From contig NZ_CP026947.1 of assembly GCF_003065405.1 (NCBI RefSeq), positions 1,922,001-1,986,000 of the forward strand: a stretch of 64,000 nucleotides of DNA, written 5' to 3'. Shown piece after piece: positions 9,123 to 21,021 of the stretch. The stretch is from Corynebacterium yudongzhengii. GTDB taxonomy: Bacteria; Actinomycetota; Actinomycetes; Mycobacteriales; Mycobacteriaceae. The position numbers were made by a program, and so were the translations under genes. The stretch's first letter is position 1; the number at the start of each line of letters is the position of its first letter. The notes beneath the pieces are model-generated. The model searched no databases. It was not told the DNA's origin and saw only the letters and a program-made list of their open reading frames with translations.

Positions 9123-10502
9123 ATGCTCCGCACCCGCCTTGCCTTAACCGCGGTGGCCGCCGTGGCCGCCGGCGCCGTCGCCACCCCGATCGCCCTCGCC
9201 CACGACGGAACCCGGGTGCAAAACCTCGTGCTCGGCGTCGGCGCCGACGAGACCAGCGCCAACTTCAACTGGTCCGCCCCGGGCCTGCAGCAGGAGTACC
9301 TGCAGATCGCCCCGACCACTACCTTCGACGGCACCGAGTTTCCCGTAGACGCCGCCACCACCATCCCCGCCGAGCGCGGCGGGCTGACCATCCGCGAGGC
9401 CCGCTACCCGCGCACCGCCGAGATCTCCGGGTTAGAAGAAAACACCGCATACGTCTACCGCGCCGGCTCCGAGCGCAGCGGCTGGAGCGCACCTTATACC
9501 TTCACCACCGGCACGTTTGGCGACGAGTGGGAGTTCAGCTTCTTCGGCGACCCACAGATCGGCGCCTCCCAGATGGCCATGAGCTCCGCGCGTGTCGACG
9601 ACGGCGGCTCCTGGGAGCGCACCGCCGCCGCCATCGGCGAGCGCCACCCGGACAGCTCGCTGTGGCTCTCCGCCGGCGACCAAGTCGACTTCTTCCTCGA
9701 CGGTCAGATCCAGCAGCATGAGTACTCGCTGTTCTTCACCCCCGATGAGCTGCGCGAGAACCGTTTCGCCGCCAACCGCGGCAACCACGACGTCTCGAAA
9801 GCCTACAGCGAGGCGTTCAATCTGCCGAACTCCACCGCCACCGGCATCCAGCCGCACAACTACTTCTTCGAGCACAACAACGTGCTGTTCGTCGCGCTCG
9901 ACAGCAACACGATCACCTCCGGCGAGCTGGAGGCCCAGAAGGACTTTTTGCGCTCGACCGTGGAAAACCACGGCGCGGATAAGGACTGGATCGTGGTGAC
10001 CTACCACCACTCCACCTATTCGCAGGCCTACCACCAGACCGACCGGATCGTGCAGGACTACCGCCACAACGGGATGGTCGATCTCATCTCGGAGTTGGGT
10101 GTCGACGTCGTGCTCGCCGGCCACGATCACATCCACACCCGTTCGCACCTGATGGTGGGTAACACCCCGCAGGTCCCCGAGGGTGAGACCGGCCCGGGCG
10201 ATGTGCTCACCCCGGCGGACAACGAGGTGCTCTACCTCACCGGCACCTCGTCGACCGGCTCGAAGTACTATGACTTCGCCGTCGCCGAGGGCCGCTCCTA
10301 CGAGGAGTACCCCGAGATCACCACCATGGAGCAGTCGGACGCCGCCGGCCTGACCGCCGAGCACACCGCCTACTGGATCCAGGACCGCACCCCGGATTTC
10401 ACCCAGATCCAGGTGAGCCCGGAGACCATGGTGCTGACCACCTACAACGTCGCCGACGGCAGCGTCGTCGACCAGGTCACGCTCGATACCTCGGCGCAGT
10501 AG
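9123..10502 (+). CDS. Secreted metallophosphoesterase (purple acid phosphatase type)
   Basis: The 459-residue product starts with a signal peptide MLRTRLALTAVAAVAAGAVA ending near ALAHDG. A fibronectin-like N-terminal domain (about 30-135) comes next. The calcineurin-like core follows with FFGDPQIG, SAGDQVDFF, NRGNHDVSK, VTYHHSTYSQ and LAGHDHIHTRS, which supply the dinuclear metal ligands. It probably hydrolyses phosphate esters outside the cell. I chose the ATG at 9123 over one at 9072 because AAGGAAAAGGAC precedes it and the signal peptide starts there. The stop is 3 nt from the convergent stop of the DUF4233 gene. Confidence 0.85.
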   Translation: MLRTRLALTAVAAVAAGAVATPIALAHDGTRVQNLVLGVGADETSANFNWSAPGLQQEYLQIAPTTTFDGTEFPVDAATTIPAERGGLTIREARYPRTAEISGLEENTAYVYRAGSERSGWSAPYTFTTGTFGDEWEFSFFGDPQIGASQMAMSSARVDDGGSWERTAAAIGERHPDSSLWLSAGDQVDFFLDGQIQQHEYSLFFTPDELRENRFAANRGNHDVSKAYSEAFNLPNSTATGIQPHNYFFEHNNVLFVALDSNTITSGELEAQKDFLRSTVENHGADKDWIVVTYHHSTYSQAYHQTDRIVQDYRHNGMVDLISELGVDVVLAGHDHIHTRSHLMVGNTPQVPEGETGPGDVLTPADNEVLYLTGTSSTGSKYYDFAVAEGRSYEEYPEITTMEQSDAAGLTAEHTAYWIQDRTPDFTQIQVSPETMVLTTYNVADGSVVDQVTLDTSAQ

Positions 10503-10505
10503 CTC

Positions 10506-10937
10506 CTACTTAGTGCCCAGATGCTGGGTGGTGAGCAGGCCGCGCTTCATGCGCTCCAGGAGGTTTTTGCGCAGGCGCAGCACGTACCACCACACCAGCA
10601 GGAAGATAAACATCACGGCGGACAGCGACCAGTGCACAAACAGCCCGCCGACAAAGCCGATCGCCTGCAGTACTAGGGCGGCCGGCAGGGCGAAGTCGAA
10701 GCGCTGCAGAAACGCCAGCACCACGTGCGCGGTGCCGAGCACGACGATGAAGCCCCAGTTGAACGTGGTCCAATACTGGCCGCCGTCGACCTGGAGGATC
10801 ACGGTCAGCGCCAGAAAGATCGTGATCGCCTCTAGGATGAGCACGCCGGCGAGCACGCCGCGCAGGCCCTTGAAGGGGTCTTTGACCGGGGTGGATCCGG
10901 GTCCAAGCGGGCCGTAGTTATTCGTCTCGTCCGTCAC
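10506..10937 (-). CDS. DUF4233 family membrane protein
   Basis: The 143-residue protein has about four hydrophobic segments (LRGVLAGVLILEAITIFLAL; WGFIVVLGTAHVVLAFL; the region around ALVLQAIGFVGGLFVHW; SAVMFIFLLVWWYVLRL). It overlaps the end of folC by 4 nt on the same strand. This folC-linked membrane protein is conserved across actinobacteria under DUF4233; its biochemical role is unknown. The tight coupling suggests shared expression with folate polyglutamylation and valS. Confidence 0.82.
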   Translation of the reverse strand: MTDETNNYGPLGPGSTPVKDPFKGLRGVLAGVLILEAITIFLALTVILQVDGGQYWTTFNWGFIVVLGTAHVVLAFLQRFDFALPAALVLQAIGFVGGLFVHWSLSAVMFIFLLVWWYVLRLRKNLLERMKRGLLTTQHLGTK

Positions 10938-12415
10938 TGCGGGTCCTTTCCGAACAGCGCCCGGGCCTCGCCGGCGGTGACCACCGAGCCGGTGATCACG
11001 ACCGCCGAGCCGGACTGGATGTCTGCGTCCTCCGCGAGCTCCACCGCGAGATCATAGGCCCCAGGCAGGTCCTCGACGGTGTGCACGCGCTCGTCGCCGA
11101 AGATGTCGCGGGCGATCTCGGCGAGATCATAGACATCGAGCGCCCGCGGCGAGGTAGTTTGCGTGACGACGACCTCGTCTAAGCGTTTCTCCAACTCCTT
11201 CAAGATCCCGGCGGCGTCTTTATCGCCGAGCACGCCGACCACCCCGATGAGCCGGGCGAAGTCGTAGTCGCGCTCGAGGGCCGCGCCGAGCGCCGCCGCG
11301 CCATGCGGGTTGTGGGCGGCGTCGAGAAATGTCGCCGGCGTGGAGCGCACGCGCTCGAGCCGGCCGGGCGAGGTGGCCTCGGCGAAGCCGCGGCGCACGG
11401 TCTCAATATCGAGCGGGCGGCCGGGGCCGGCGCCGAACATGGCCTCCACGGCGGCGAGCGCGAGCGCCGCGTTGTGGGCCTGGTGCTCGCCGGCGAGGGG
11501 CAAGAAGATCTCGTCGTAGTCGCCGGCGAGCCCGCGGATGTTGATCATCTGCCCGCCGACCGCGATGCCGGCGGCCGCCAGCCCGAACTCGCGCCCGGCG
11601 CGGGCGACGGCGGCGTCGACGCTGATGGCGCGCTCGAGGATGACCTCCATGGCCTCCGGTTCCTGCTCGGCGACAATGGCGACGTTGTCGGGCGGGGCGA
11701 GCAAATCGCCGGTGTCCCAGCGCGACTTGATGATCCCGGCCTTCTCCCCCGCGATCTCGGCGAGCGTATCGCCGAGGTAATCGGTGTGATCCATGCCGAC
11801 GGGCATGACCACCGCCACGTCCGAGGAGATGACGTTCGTCGCATCCCACCTGCCGCCCAGGCCGACCTCGACGACGGCGACGTCGACCGGCGCGTCCGCG
11901 AACGCCGAGTACGCGATGGCGATGAGCACCTCGAAAGTCGACATGGGGTGCTCGGAGTCGCGGTCGACGAGTTCGACGAAGGGGATGATCTCGTCGTAGA
12001 TCGCCACGAAGTCCGCCGGGTGGATCGGCTCGCCGTCGATGGCGATGCGCTCGGTGACCGACTGTAGGTGCGGGCTCGTAGTGCGCCCGGTGCGGCGGTG
12101 AAACGCGCGCAGCAGGGATTCGACCATGCGCACCACCGAGGTCTTGCCGTTGGTGCCGGCGACGTGGATGGACTTAAACGTCTTCTCGGGATGGCCGAGA
12201 TAATCCATCAGCTTTTCGATCCGCTCCAACGACGGGTCGATCTTCGTCTCCGGCCAGCGGGAGTTGAGCTCGGCCTGCACGCGCGCCAGCGCCTCGCGGT
12301 CGGCGTCAGTGACCTCGCGGTGGACGACCTCCGGGTTCTTTTCGTGCGACTCCCCGAGGTTGAGCGTAATGCCGTGCTCCTCGAGGCGGATGCGTCCGAA
12401 TTCCTCGTCTGCCAC
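10934..12415 (-). CDS. folC: Bifunctional folylpolyglutamate / dihydrofolate synthase
   Basis: Adds glutamates to folates and may convert dihydropteroate to dihydrofolate. The 493-residue product contains the Mur-ligase ATP loop HVAGTNGKTSVVRM, the folate motif TSPHLQSVTERI, and DVAVVEVGLGGRWDATNVI, followed by the C-terminal Mur domain with LDAAHNPHGAA. It starts with GTG, overlapping the valS stop by one base (TAGTG), which implies translational coupling. The order valS-folC-DUF4233 is typical. Confidence 0.95.
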   Translation of the reverse strand: MADEEFGRIRLEEHGITLNLGESHEKNPEVVHREVTDADREALARVQAELNSRWPETKIDPSLERIEKLMDYLGHPEKTFKSIHVAGTNGKTSVVRMVESLLRAFHRRTGRTTSPHLQSVTERIAIDGEPIHPADFVAIYDEIIPFVELVDRDSEHPMSTFEVLIAIAYSAFADAPVDVAVVEVGLGGRWDATNVISSDVAVVMPVGMDHTDYLGDTLAEIAGEKAGIIKSRWDTGDLLAPPDNVAIVAEQEPEAMEVILERAISVDAAVARAGREFGLAAAGIAVGGQMINIRGLAGDYDEIFLPLAGEHQAHNAALALAAVEAMFGAGPGRPLDIETVRRGFAEATSPGRLERVRSTPATFLDAAHNPHGAAALGAALERDYDFARLIGVVGVLGDKDAAGILKELEKRLDEVVVTQTTSPRALDVYDLAEIARDIFGDERVHTVEDLPGAYDLAVELAEDADIQSGSAVVITGSVVTAGEARALFGKDPQ

Positions 12416-15090
12416 TACTGGAGTCCCTCCATGCGCTTCGAGACGCGCTCCTGCTCCTCGCGCGCGACCTGCTGACGCTTCCGGATCTTCTCGACGACCT
12501 CCGCCGGCGCCTTCGCCAGGAAGTTCTCGTTGGCCAGCTTCTTGCCGGTGGTCTCCAGCTCCTTTTCGGCCGCTGCCAGCGCCTTTGCCAGCCGCTTGCG
12601 CTCGGCCTCCTTATCGACGGTGCCGGACGTATCCAGCTGCACCTCCAGCGTCGCCGTGCCGAGGCGGACTTCGATGGACGCCGACGCGGCGAAATCCTCC
12701 CCCGGGACCTCGACGCGCGCCACCGAACGGATCATGTCCTCCTGGGCGGCGAGGTCGGCGGCGGCGAAGTCGATGGCCGCCGGCACCTTCTGCGAGGGCT
12801 TCACGCCCTGGTCAGCGCGGAATCGGCGCAGTTCGGTGATGAGGTTGATGGAGTCGTCGATACGCGCGGCGGCCCGCTCGTCGGCCGCCGTCTCTGTATC
12901 CGGGGTGGGCCAGGCGGCGCGAGTGAGCGTTTCCTCGCCGGTCAGCGTGGTCCACAGCACCTCGGTGACGAAGGGCATCGACGGGTGCAGAAGCCGCAGC
13001 ACCACATCGAGGACGTGCCCGAGCACGCGGCGGGTGTCGTCGTTCATCTGCGTCTTGGCGATCTCGAGGTACCAGTCGCAGAACTCATTCCAGATGAACT
13101 GGTAGAGCTCCTCGTTGGCCTTGGCGAACTGGTAGTCGTCGAGGAAGCGATCCACCGACGCGTGGGTGGCGTTCAGGCGATCGAGGATCCAGCGATCGGC
13201 GTCGGTGAGCTGCTCGCGCGCCGGCAGCTTATCGACGGCCGCGCCGTTCATCAGCGCAAACTTCGTGGCATTGTAAAGCTTGGTAGCGAAGTTACGGGAG
13301 CTCTGTGCGTGGTCCTCGCCGACGGGCAGATCCACGCCCGGGTTCGCACCGCGGGCGAGGGTGAAACGCAGGGCGTCGGCGCCGAAGCGCTCGACCCAGT
13401 CCATGGGGTCGATGCCGTTGCCGAGCGACTTGCTCATCTTGCGGCCGTGCTCGTCGCGCACGAGGCCGTGGAGGTAGAGATCGGTAAACGGGATCTGCGG
13501 GCGGCCGTCGGCGGCGGTGCCGAGGATCTCCGGGGTGATTGTCGCGGCGAAGGTGCCGAACATCATCATGCGCGCGACCCAGAAGAACAGGATGTCGTAG
13601 GCGGTGACCAGGACGTTGGTCGGGTAGAACTTCTGCAGGTCGGCGGTATTGTCGGGCCAGCCCATGGTGGAAAAAGGCCACAGCGCCGAGGAGAACCAGG
13701 TATCCAAGACGTCCGGGTCCTGCTCGTAGCCTTCCGGCGGGGTGTCGTCCGGCCCGCAGCAAACCACCTCGCCGTTGGGGCCGTACCAGATCGGGATGCG
13801 ATGCCCCCACCACAGCTGGCGCGAGATGGTCCAGTCGTGCATGTTGTCGACCCAGTCGAAGTAACGGGGCTCCATCGACTGCGGGTGGATGGTGGTATCG
13901 CCCTGGCGCACGGCGTCGCCGGACATCTTCGCCAGCTCGTCGACCTTGACGAACCACTGCAGCGACAGGCGCGGCTCGATCGGCTCGCCGGTGCGCTCCG
14001 AATGCCCCACCGAGTGGACATACGGGCGGACTTCCTTGACGATGCGGCCCTGCTCGGCGAGCGCCTCGCGGACCTTCACCCGCGCCTCTTCGCGGGTTAA
14101 GCCGTCAAACTGGGTGCCCGTATCGGCGATGTGGCCGGTGGTGTCCATGATGGTGGGCATGTCGAGGTCATGACGCTTGCCGATCCCATAGTCATTCGGA
14201 TCATGCGCCGGCGTGATCTTCACCGCGCCGGTGCCGAACTCGGGGTCGACGTACTCGTCGGCGACGACGGTGAGCTTCAGGTCCTCGCGGAACGGGTGGT
14301 CGAACTCCTGGCCGACGAGGTCGGCGTAGCGCTCGTCGTCGGGGTGGACGGCGATGGCGACATCGCCCAGCATCGTCTCGACACGGGTGGTGGCGACGAT
14401 GACGTGCGGCTCGTCGTCGTCCAGGGAGCCATAGCGGATGGACACCAGCTCGCCTTCGACATCCTTATAGACGACCTCGATGTCACTGACCGCGGTCTCC
14501 AGCACCGGCGACCAGTTGACCAGGCGGTTCGCCCGGTAGATCATGCCGCGGTCGAACAGGGCCTTAAAGATGGTGACGACGGCGCGGTTGAGCCCCTCGT
14601 CCAGCGTGAAACGGTCACGCGACCAGTCGACCGAATCGCCGATCGCGCGCATCTGGTTCTGGATATCGCCGCCGTAGCGGTGCTTCCACTCCCAGACCTT
14701 CTCGACGAACTCCTCACGCCCGTAGTCGTAGCGGTCCTTGCCCTCTTTCTCGCGCAGCTGGGCCTCGACCTTGGTCTGCGTCGCGATGCCGGCGTGGTCC
14801 ATGCCCGGCAGCCAGAGCGTCTCGAAGCCCTGCATGCGCTTGCGCCGCACGATCGCGTCGATCAGCGTGTGGTCTAAAGCATGCCCCATGTGCAGCTGGC
14901 CGGTCACGTTCGGCGGCGGCAGCACCACCGAAAACGGCGGGCGATCGCTCGCGGCGTCGGCGGTGAAGTAACCGCGCTCGACCCAGCGCTCGTAGATGGC
15001 GGCTTCGTGCTCGCCGGGCTCCCAAGACTTCGGGAGCTCGTCGGCACGGTTTTTACCCAGAAGAGAGTTTCGCTCAGTCACGCGGACCAT
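12415..15090 (-). CDS. valS: Valyl-tRNA synthetase
   Basis: Class I aminoacyl-tRNA synthetase of 891 residues. Visible motifs are the HIGH box in [15 protein letters not shown], an editing (CP1) domain with [16 protein letters not shown], the KMSKS box in [15 protein letters not shown], an anticodon-binding domain, and a C-terminal coiled coil ([20 protein letters not shown]). The length is usual for ValRS. The ATG at 15090 lacks a strong ribosome site, and a GTG nine bases later is possible. It is the first gene of the valS-folC-DUF4233 unit. Confidence 0.97.
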   Translation of the reverse strand: MVRVTERNSLLGKNRADELPKSWEPGEHEAAIYERWVERGYFTADAASDRPPFSVVLPPPNVTGQLHMGHALDHTLIDAIVRRKRMQGFETLWLPGMDHAGIATQTKVEAQLREKEGKDRYDYGREEFVEKVWEWKHRYGGDIQNQMRAIGDSVDWSRDRFTLDEGLNRAVVTIFKALFDRGMIYRANRLVNWSPVLETAVSDIEVVYKDVEGELVSIRYGSLDDDEPHVIVATTRVETMLGDVAIAVHPDDERYADLVGQEFDHPFREDLKLTVVADEYVDPEFGTGAVKITPAHDPNDYGIGKRHDLDMPTIMDTTGHIADTGTQFDGLTREEARVKVREALAEQGRIVKEVRPYVHSVGHSERTGEPIEPRLSLQWFVKVDELAKMSGDAVRQGDTTIHPQSMEPRYFDWVDNMHDWTISRQLWWGHRIPIWYGPNGEVVCCGPDDTPPEGYEQDPDVLDTWFSSALWPFSTMGWPDNTADLQKFYPTNVLVTAYDILFFWVARMMMFGTFAATITPEILGTAADGRPQIPFTDLYLHGLVRDEHGRKMSKSLGNGIDPMDWVERFGADALRFTLARGANPGVDLPVGEDHAQSSRNFATKLYNATKFALMNGAAVDKLPAREQLTDADRWILDRLNATHASVDRFLDDYQFAKANEELYQFIWNEFCDWYLEIAKTQMNDDTRRVLGHVLDVVLRLLHPSMPFVTEVLWTTLTGEETLTRAAWPTPDTETAADERAAARIDDSINLITELRRFRADQGVKPSQKVPAAIDFAAADLAAQEDMIRSVARVEVPGEDFAASASIEVRLGTATLEVQLDTSGTVDKEAERKRLAKALAAAEKELETTGKKLANENFLAKAPAEVVEKIRKRQQVAREEQERVSKRMEGLQ

Positions 15091-15126
15091 CTTAGCGGGG
15101 CTGGTCCGCGCACCGAGACGCCACCT

Positions 15127-16143
<1,017 letters not shown>

Positions 16144-16274
16144 TTATCGGGGTTTGGGCCAGCGCACCGGCCAACTACGCGCGCCGAGGCCAAATCTGTG
16201 GATAACTCGAGTTATCCACAGCCCCATGGTCTCTGCGCCGTGGACCCATGGCCTCTTGTTTTAGGTTGAGGCCC

Positions 16275-17378
16275 ATGCACCCGCTTCTCGACGCCCTCAC
16301 CGCCCTCAACAGCCGCGGCGCCGAGCTGCTGCGGGCCATCGCGGGCCGCAGCGCCCGGCAGCTCGTGGTCGAAAACTCCCTGCCGCGCACCGAAGCGCAG
16401 CGCCTCGTCCGTTTGTCGGAAACCTACTGCGGCCCGACGCGCTATACCCGCGTGCAGCGCGACGCCCTCGACGCCGCCGAACGCAACGGACATGGGGTAG
16501 CCACGCTGGCGATGATCGAGCGCTACGTCCGCCGCGCGCGCGAGGAGCGCCAACAGTGGCCGCTGCGCCTCGAGCTGTGCCGCGTTGAAGGCAACTTCGA
16601 GGCCGTGCGCGATCACGCGCGCCGGCGGGTCGAGGAGCTCAACGAACCGAAAGAACCACCCACGCCGACGCCGGGGGTGAGCGTGCGCCACAACCACCGG
16701 GCGCATACGACGACGTTGGCTTTGACCGTCGATACCCGCACCGGCGCCGACCTGATACGCGGGCTGGAGGCGCAGGCGAAGGATGCGCCGCGTCGAGAAG
16801 CGTTGGGCGAGGCGATGCTCGCACAACTGCGTGGCACAGGCACCGCCATCCCCCGCACCCGCTACACCCCGCTGGTGGTGGTCTCCGCGCGCGATCTGCG
16901 CCCGATCCTCGGCGGCGAGGGCGACGACATCATGCTCGCCAGCGACGACGGCACGCTCGTGAGCGGCGCCGAGCTCGTCAACGACCGGATGACGGAGCAC
17001 GGCTTCGTCGGGCTGTTCCACCCAGTCAGCGGCGGGCTGAACCTCTATCGCACCGACCGTTTCGCCAGCGAGGCGCAGCGGATCATGGCGCGCGCCGAAA
17101 ACCCCATCTGCCCATGGCCCGGGTGCTCGATGCCCGCCAGCCGCTGCCAGATCCACCACCTCGAAGCCTTCGCCCGCGGCGGCAAGACCAACATGGAGGA
17201 CCTCTCCTGCCTCTGCGGCTACCACAACGGCGCCAACGACGACGATCCCGCCCGCCCCCGCAACGGCAGGCTCGAGAGAGTCAACGGCCATATCGTGTGG
17301 CGGCCGCCGCGCGGCGGGCCACCCATACTGAGTGATCATCCCGTCGGAAACCTGGGCGCGATGCGCATCCTCGACTAG
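16275..17378 (+). CDS. DUF222 / HNH endonuclease family protein (13E12-repeat type)
   Basis: The 367-residue product (starting MHPLLDALTALNSRGAEL) has an N-terminal helical DUF222-like region and a C-terminal HNH nuclease motif: CPWPGCSMPASRCQIHHLEA, then GGKTNMEDLSCLCGYHNGAN. The cysteine pairs and the HH...N...H pattern are intact. Such genes occur in many copies in actinobacteria, related to the mycobacterial 13E12 family; their role is unclear. An upstream in-frame ATG at 16248 would add 9 residues, but GGTTGAGG precedes 16275. It stands alone between mdh and a TetR gene and may be of mobile origin. Confidence 0.82.
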   Translation: MHPLLDALTALNSRGAELLRAIAGRSARQLVVENSLPRTEAQRLVRLSETYCGPTRYTRVQRDALDAAERNGHGVATLAMIERYVRRAREERQQWPLRLELCRVEGNFEAVRDHARRRVEELNEPKEPPTPTPGVSVRHNHRAHTTTLALTVDTRTGADLIRGLEAQAKDAPRREALGEAMLAQLRGTGTAIPRTRYTPLVVVSARDLRPILGGEGDDIMLASDDGTLVSGAELVNDRMTEHGFVGLFHPVSGGLNLYRTDRFASEAQRIMARAENPICPWPGCSMPASRCQIHHLEAFARGGKTNMEDLSCLCGYHNGANDDDPARPRNGRLERVNGHIVWRPPRGGPPILSDHPVGNLGAMRILD

Positions 17379-17506
17379 CCCCTACCCCCGGTTGGGGCGG
17401 GTTGCGCGTGCGCACGTCCCCAAGGGGGGTGGAGTCGTAGCCCGATGCACTGGCCATGGGGCACCATGGACACGAACCAGTGGATGACCGACAGGAACGG
17501 ATTGTG

Positions 17507-18211
17507 ATGGACGTGCAGGATGGGACCGGCGATTCGGCCGTAGCAGTCGACGACGTCATCGCCGTGGCCCTCGAGGAGTTCGCCGCCTATGGGTATGCGG
17601 ACACGAAGCTCGACACCATCGCGAGTACGTCCGGCATGTCGAAACGCATGATCCACTACCACTTCGGCGACAAGCTCGGCCTTTATACCCGCGCGCTCAG
17701 CGAGGCGATCCGGCGGCTGCACGTGCCGAAATCCGAGCTGCAGCTGGACACCTCCGTGCCGGTCGAGGGGGTACGCAAGCTTATCGACGCCATGTTCGAC
17801 CAATTCCTCACCCATCCCACGTGCGTGCGGCTGTTGTTGAAAGAGGGCCTCGATAAGGTCGCGACTGGCGAGAACCAGGTGTCGCTGAGCAACGACTCCG
17901 AGACGACGCTCTACCTCGACCGGCTGCTGCTGCTCGGCCAGGACTCCGGCGCGTTCCGGCCCGGCATCTCCGCCTACGACATCTACGCGCTGATCTCTTC
18001 ACTCGTCTTCTACCGGCAGATCCACCAGGGGCTGACCCATAACCTCTTCGACATCGACCTCGCCTCGGAGGAGGCCACGCGGGGGCTGCACCGCATGATC
18101 GTCGATGCGGTGCTGGCCTTTCTGACGGCGAATATCCCGGATTCGGGGCAGAGGGCGTATTTGTCGTCGGCAAGTGACGACGACGGCGCCGACCGGGTCT
18201 ACGAGGACTAG
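17507..18211 (+). CDS. TetR family transcriptional regulator
   Basis: The 234-residue product has a TetR DNA-binding domain near residues 15-65 ([20 protein letters not shown], then [15 protein letters not shown]) and a C-terminal ligand domain with a TetR_C-like tail. The start at 17507 is preceded by AGGAACGG; an upstream in-frame start at 17456 lacks this and adds residues unlike the family. Its stop codon and that of the convergent clpX share the same CTAG at 18208-18211. Target genes cannot be told from context. Confidence 0.87.
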   Translation: MDVQDGTGDSAVAVDDVIAVALEEFAAYGYADTKLDTIASTSGMSKRMIHYHFGDKLGLYTRALSEAIRRLHVPKSELQLDTSVPVEGVRKLIDAMFDQFLTHPTCVRLLLKEGLDKVATGENQVSLSNDSETTLYLDRLLLLGQDSGAFRPGISAYDIYALISSLVFYRQIHQGLTHNLFDIDLASEEATRGLHRMIVDAVLAFLTANIPDSGQRAYLSSASDDDGADRVYED

Positions 18212-19479
18212 GCCGACTCGGCGCGCTGGATGAGTTGCGGGGCGTCGGTGCCCTCGACGACGGCCGGGGTGATCACGACTTCCTCGATGCCCTCCTGGTC
18301 CGGGATGTCATACATCACCGGCACGAGCAGCTCCTCCATGATCGCACGCAGTCCGCGAGCGCCGGTGCCGCGCGAAAGGGCCTTGTCGGCGATGAGTCCC
18401 AGGGCTTCCTTCTCGAAGCGCAGCGCGACGCCGTCCATCTCAAACAGGCGCTCATACTGCTTGACCAGGGAATGCTTCGGCTCGGTGAGCACCCGCACCA
18501 GCGAGTCACGGTCGAGGTTCTCGACGGTCGCCACCACCGGCAAACGCCCGATGAACTCGGGGATGAGGCCGAACTTCACGAGGTCTTCCGGCAGCGCCTC
18601 CGCGAACAGGTTGCGGGCGGCCTTGTCGTCGGCACTGTCCAGGCTCGCACCGAAGCCGAGGCCGTTGCGGCCGACGCGCTCGGCGACGACCTTCTCCAAA
18701 CCCGCGAACGCGCCGGCGACGATGAACAGCACGTTCGACGTGTCCAGCTGGATGAACTCCTGGTTCGGGTGCTTGCGCCCGCCCTGCGGCGGGATCGACG
18801 CGACCGTACCCTCGAGGATCTTAAGCAGCGCCTGCTGGACGCCCTCGCCGGAGACGTCGCGGGTGATCGACGGGTTGTCCGACTTCCGCGAGATCTTGTC
18901 CACCTCGTCGACGTAGATGATGCCGTGCTGGGCGCGTTCGACGTCGAAATCCGCCGCCTGCAGCAGCTTGAGCAGGATGTTTTCGACGTCCTCGCCGACG
19001 TATCCCGCCTCGGTGAGGCTGGTGGCATCGGCGATCGCGAAAGGCACGTCGAGCATGCGCGCCAGCGTCTGCGCCAGGTACGTCTTGCCGGAGCCCGTGG
19101 GTCCGAGCAGCAGGATGTTCGACTTCGCGATCTCCACCTGCTCCTCCGAGCGGCGGCGCTTGCCCATCTTCTCTGCGCGCACGCGCTTGTAGTGGTTGTA
19201 CACGGCCACGCTCAGCGTCCGCTTGGCGGCGGACTGGCCGATGACGTACTCGTCGAGATACGCCGAGATCTCGCTAGGGCGCGGCAGGCGCTTGTTCTCG
19301 TTGTCCGCGCCCTCCGCTTCGGCCGCGCCGAGCTCTTCCTCGATGATCTCGTTGCACAGCTCGATGCACTCATCGCAGATATAAACGCCCCCACCGGCGA
19401 TGAGCTTCTTGACCTGCTTCTGGCTCTTTCCACAGAACGAGCACTTCAGCAGGTCGGCGCTTTCTTGCATACGTGCCAT
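18208..19479 (-). CDS. clpX: ATP-dependent Clp protease, ATP-binding subunit ClpX
   Basis: AAA+ unfoldase that feeds substrates to ClpP. The 423-residue product starts [20 protein letters not shown], with the N-terminal zinc finger (C-x2-C ... CDEC). It has Walker [15 protein letters not shown], Walker [12 protein letters not shown] and the pore/sensor region with [12 protein letters not shown]. The start was set at the family-typical MARMQ. Its partner protease genes are about 36 kb away in this window. The 100 nt to pcaJ upstream should hold its promoter. Confidence 0.96.
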   Translation of the reverse strand: MARMQESADLLKCSFCGKSQKQVKKLIAGGGVYICDECIELCNEIIEEELGAAEAEGADNENKRLPRPSEISAYLDEYVIGQSAAKRTLSVAVYNHYKRVRAEKMGKRRRSEEQVEIAKSNILLLGPTGSGKTYLAQTLARMLDVPFAIADATSLTEAGYVGEDVENILLKLLQAADFDVERAQHGIIYVDEVDKISRKSDNPSITRDVSGEGVQQALLKILEGTVASIPPQGGRKHPNQEFIQLDTSNVLFIVAGAFAGLEKVVAERVGRNGLGFGASLDSADDKAARNLFAEALPEDLVKFGLIPEFIGRLPVVATVENLDRDSLVRVLTEPKHSLVKQYERLFEMDGVALRFEKEALGLIADKALSRGTGARGLRAIMEELLVPVMYDIPDQEGIEEVVITPAVVEGTDAPQLIQRAESA

Positions 19480-19579
19480 GACGGGAGAAGACCTCGTTTC
19501 TTCGGGATCAGGATGGCCTCTCATCCTAGTCGCCGAGGACCGACAACGACGAAAGCCGCGCCTGCAAGAGGATATGGGC

Positions 19580-20227
19580 CTACTGGAGACGCGGGTCCAC
19601 CTCGTATGGGGCCTCGGTGACCTCGGCGACGCTGTCGAGGGTTTCGCCCTCGGCGATTTCGATGAGGGTGAGCCCCTCGGCGTGGTCGACCTTGAACACG
19701 GCGTAGTTGGTGACGATCAGGTCGACGCACTTGGCGCCGGTGAGGGGGAGTTTGCAGGAGTCGAGGACCTTGGAGGCGCCCTTCTTGGTGACGTGGTCCA
19801 TCATGAGGATGATCTGCTTGGCGCCGTGCACGAGGTCCATGGCACCACCCATACCTTTAACCATCTTGCCGGGGATCATCCAGTTGGCGAGGTCGCCGTA
19901 CTGGGAGACCTCCATGGCGCCGAGGACGGCGACGTCGATGGCGCGGGAGCGGATCATGCCGAAGGACTGCGAGGAGGAGAAGAAGCTCGCGCCCGGCGCG
20001 GCGGTGATGGTTTCCTTGCCGGCGTTGATCATTTCGGGGTCGAGTTCTTCTTCGGTCGGGTAGCGGCCGACGCCGAGGATGCCGTTCTCGGAGTGGAGGA
20101 CGACCTCTAGGTTGTCGGGCAGGTAGCCGGGGATGAGGGTCGGCATGCCGATGCCCAGGTTGACGTATTGCCCGTTGCGCAGCTCCTTGGCGACGCGTTC
20201 GGCCATCTGTTGTTTGGACCAGGTCAT
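19580..20227 (-). CDS. pcaJ: 3-oxoadipate CoA-transferase, beta subunit
   Basis: With PcaI, moves CoA from succinyl-CoA to 3-oxoadipate. The 215-residue product contains [16 protein letters not shown] and the catalytic-Glu motif [10 protein letters not shown], plus the family stretch [20 protein letters not shown]. It begins 3 nt after the pcaI stop on the same strand. The gene pair lies divergent from pcaR-pcaF-pcaD, as expected for the shared lower 3-oxoadipate pathway. A related acetoacetate transferase is possible by sequence alone, but context decides. Confidence 0.93.
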   Translation of the reverse strand: MTWSKQQMAERVAKELRNGQYVNLGIGMPTLIPGYLPDNLEVVLHSENGILGVGRYPTEEELDPEMINAGKETITAAPGASFFSSSQSFGMIRSRAIDVAVLGAMEVSQYGDLANWMIPGKMVKGMGGAMDLVHGAKQIILMMDHVTKKGASKVLDSCKLPLTGAKCVDLIVTNYAVFKVDHAEGLTLIEIAEGETLDSVAEVTEAPYEVDPRLQ

Positions 20228-20230
20228 GGC

Positions 20231-20983
20231 TTAGGCCTCCTTCTCGGTGATCGTGCGGTTTTCGATGCCGGTCTCCTGCTCGCCGACGACCACGATGCGG
20301 TCGACGAAGATGCCGGGCAGGTGGGCTTCGTCGGCGTCGATCTCGTCGACGAGGTGCTCGGCCTGCACGATGGTGACCTTGCCGCTCATGGCGACATCGG
20401 GGTTGAAGTTGCGGGCGGTCTTGCGGAAGATCAGGTTGCCGTAGCGGTCGGCCTTGTGGGCGTGGACGAGGCCGAAGTCGGCGCGGATGCCTTCTTCGAG
20501 GACGAAGAGCTCGTCATTGAAGACGCGGGTCTCCTTGGGGCGGGAGAACTCGGCGACGGTGCCGTCCTCGTGGTAGCGGGCGGGCAGGCCACCTTCGGCG
20601 AGCTGCGTGCCGACGCCGGCCTTCGTGTAGAACGCCGGGATGCCGTTGCCGCCGGCGCGCAGGCGTTCGGCGAGGGTGCCCTGCGGGGTGAACTCGACGG
20701 TGAGCTCGCCGCTTAGGTACTGGCGGGCGTACTCCTTGTTGCTGCCGATGTAGGAGCCGATGGAGCGGGAGATCTTCTTGTCCTCGAGCAAGAGGCCGAG
20801 GCCGAAGCCGTCGGTGCCGAGGTTGTTGGAGATGACGGTGAGGTCCTTCGCGCCCTGGGCACGAAGCGCCTCGATGAGGCGGGCGGGGATGCCGACGAGG
20901 CCGAATCCGCCGACGGCAATGGAGGCGCCGTCGTGGATGTCAGCCACGGCATCGTCGATGGAGGAAACGGTTTTATCGAGCAT
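20231..20983 (-). CDS. pcaI: 3-oxoadipate CoA-transferase, alpha subunit
   Basis: Partner of PcaJ. The 250-residue product begins MLDKTVSSIDDAVADIHDGA, followed by the glycine-rich CoA-transferase stretch SIAVGGFGLVGIPARLIEAL and NNLGTDGFGLGLLLEDKKI. The start at 20983 was chosen over an upstream extension that would run through the intergenic operator. The promoter lies in the 107-nt gap shared with pcaR, which holds the palindrome at 21022-21036. Confidence 0.93.
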   Translation of the reverse strand: MLDKTVSSIDDAVADIHDGASIAVGGFGLVGIPARLIEALRAQGAKDLTVISNNLGTDGFGLGLLLEDKKISRSIGSYIGSNKEYARQYLSGELTVEFTPQGTLAERLRAGGNGIPAFYTKAGVGTQLAEGGLPARYHEDGTVAEFSRPKETRVFNDELFVLEEGIRADFGLVHAHKADRYGNLIFRKTARNFNPDVAMSGKVTIVQAEHLVDEIDADEAHLPGIFVDRIVVVGEQETGIENRTITEKEA

Positions 20984-21021
20984 GCGCCCCACCCTAACCC
21001 ACAGCCACCTAGCGCACAAGG

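Noticed and set aside
16275..17378. HNH protein as an intact mobile intron or homing endonuclease
   Set aside because: It is a free-standing DUF222/HNH gene without intron or intein boundaries, and such genes are common in actinobacteria.
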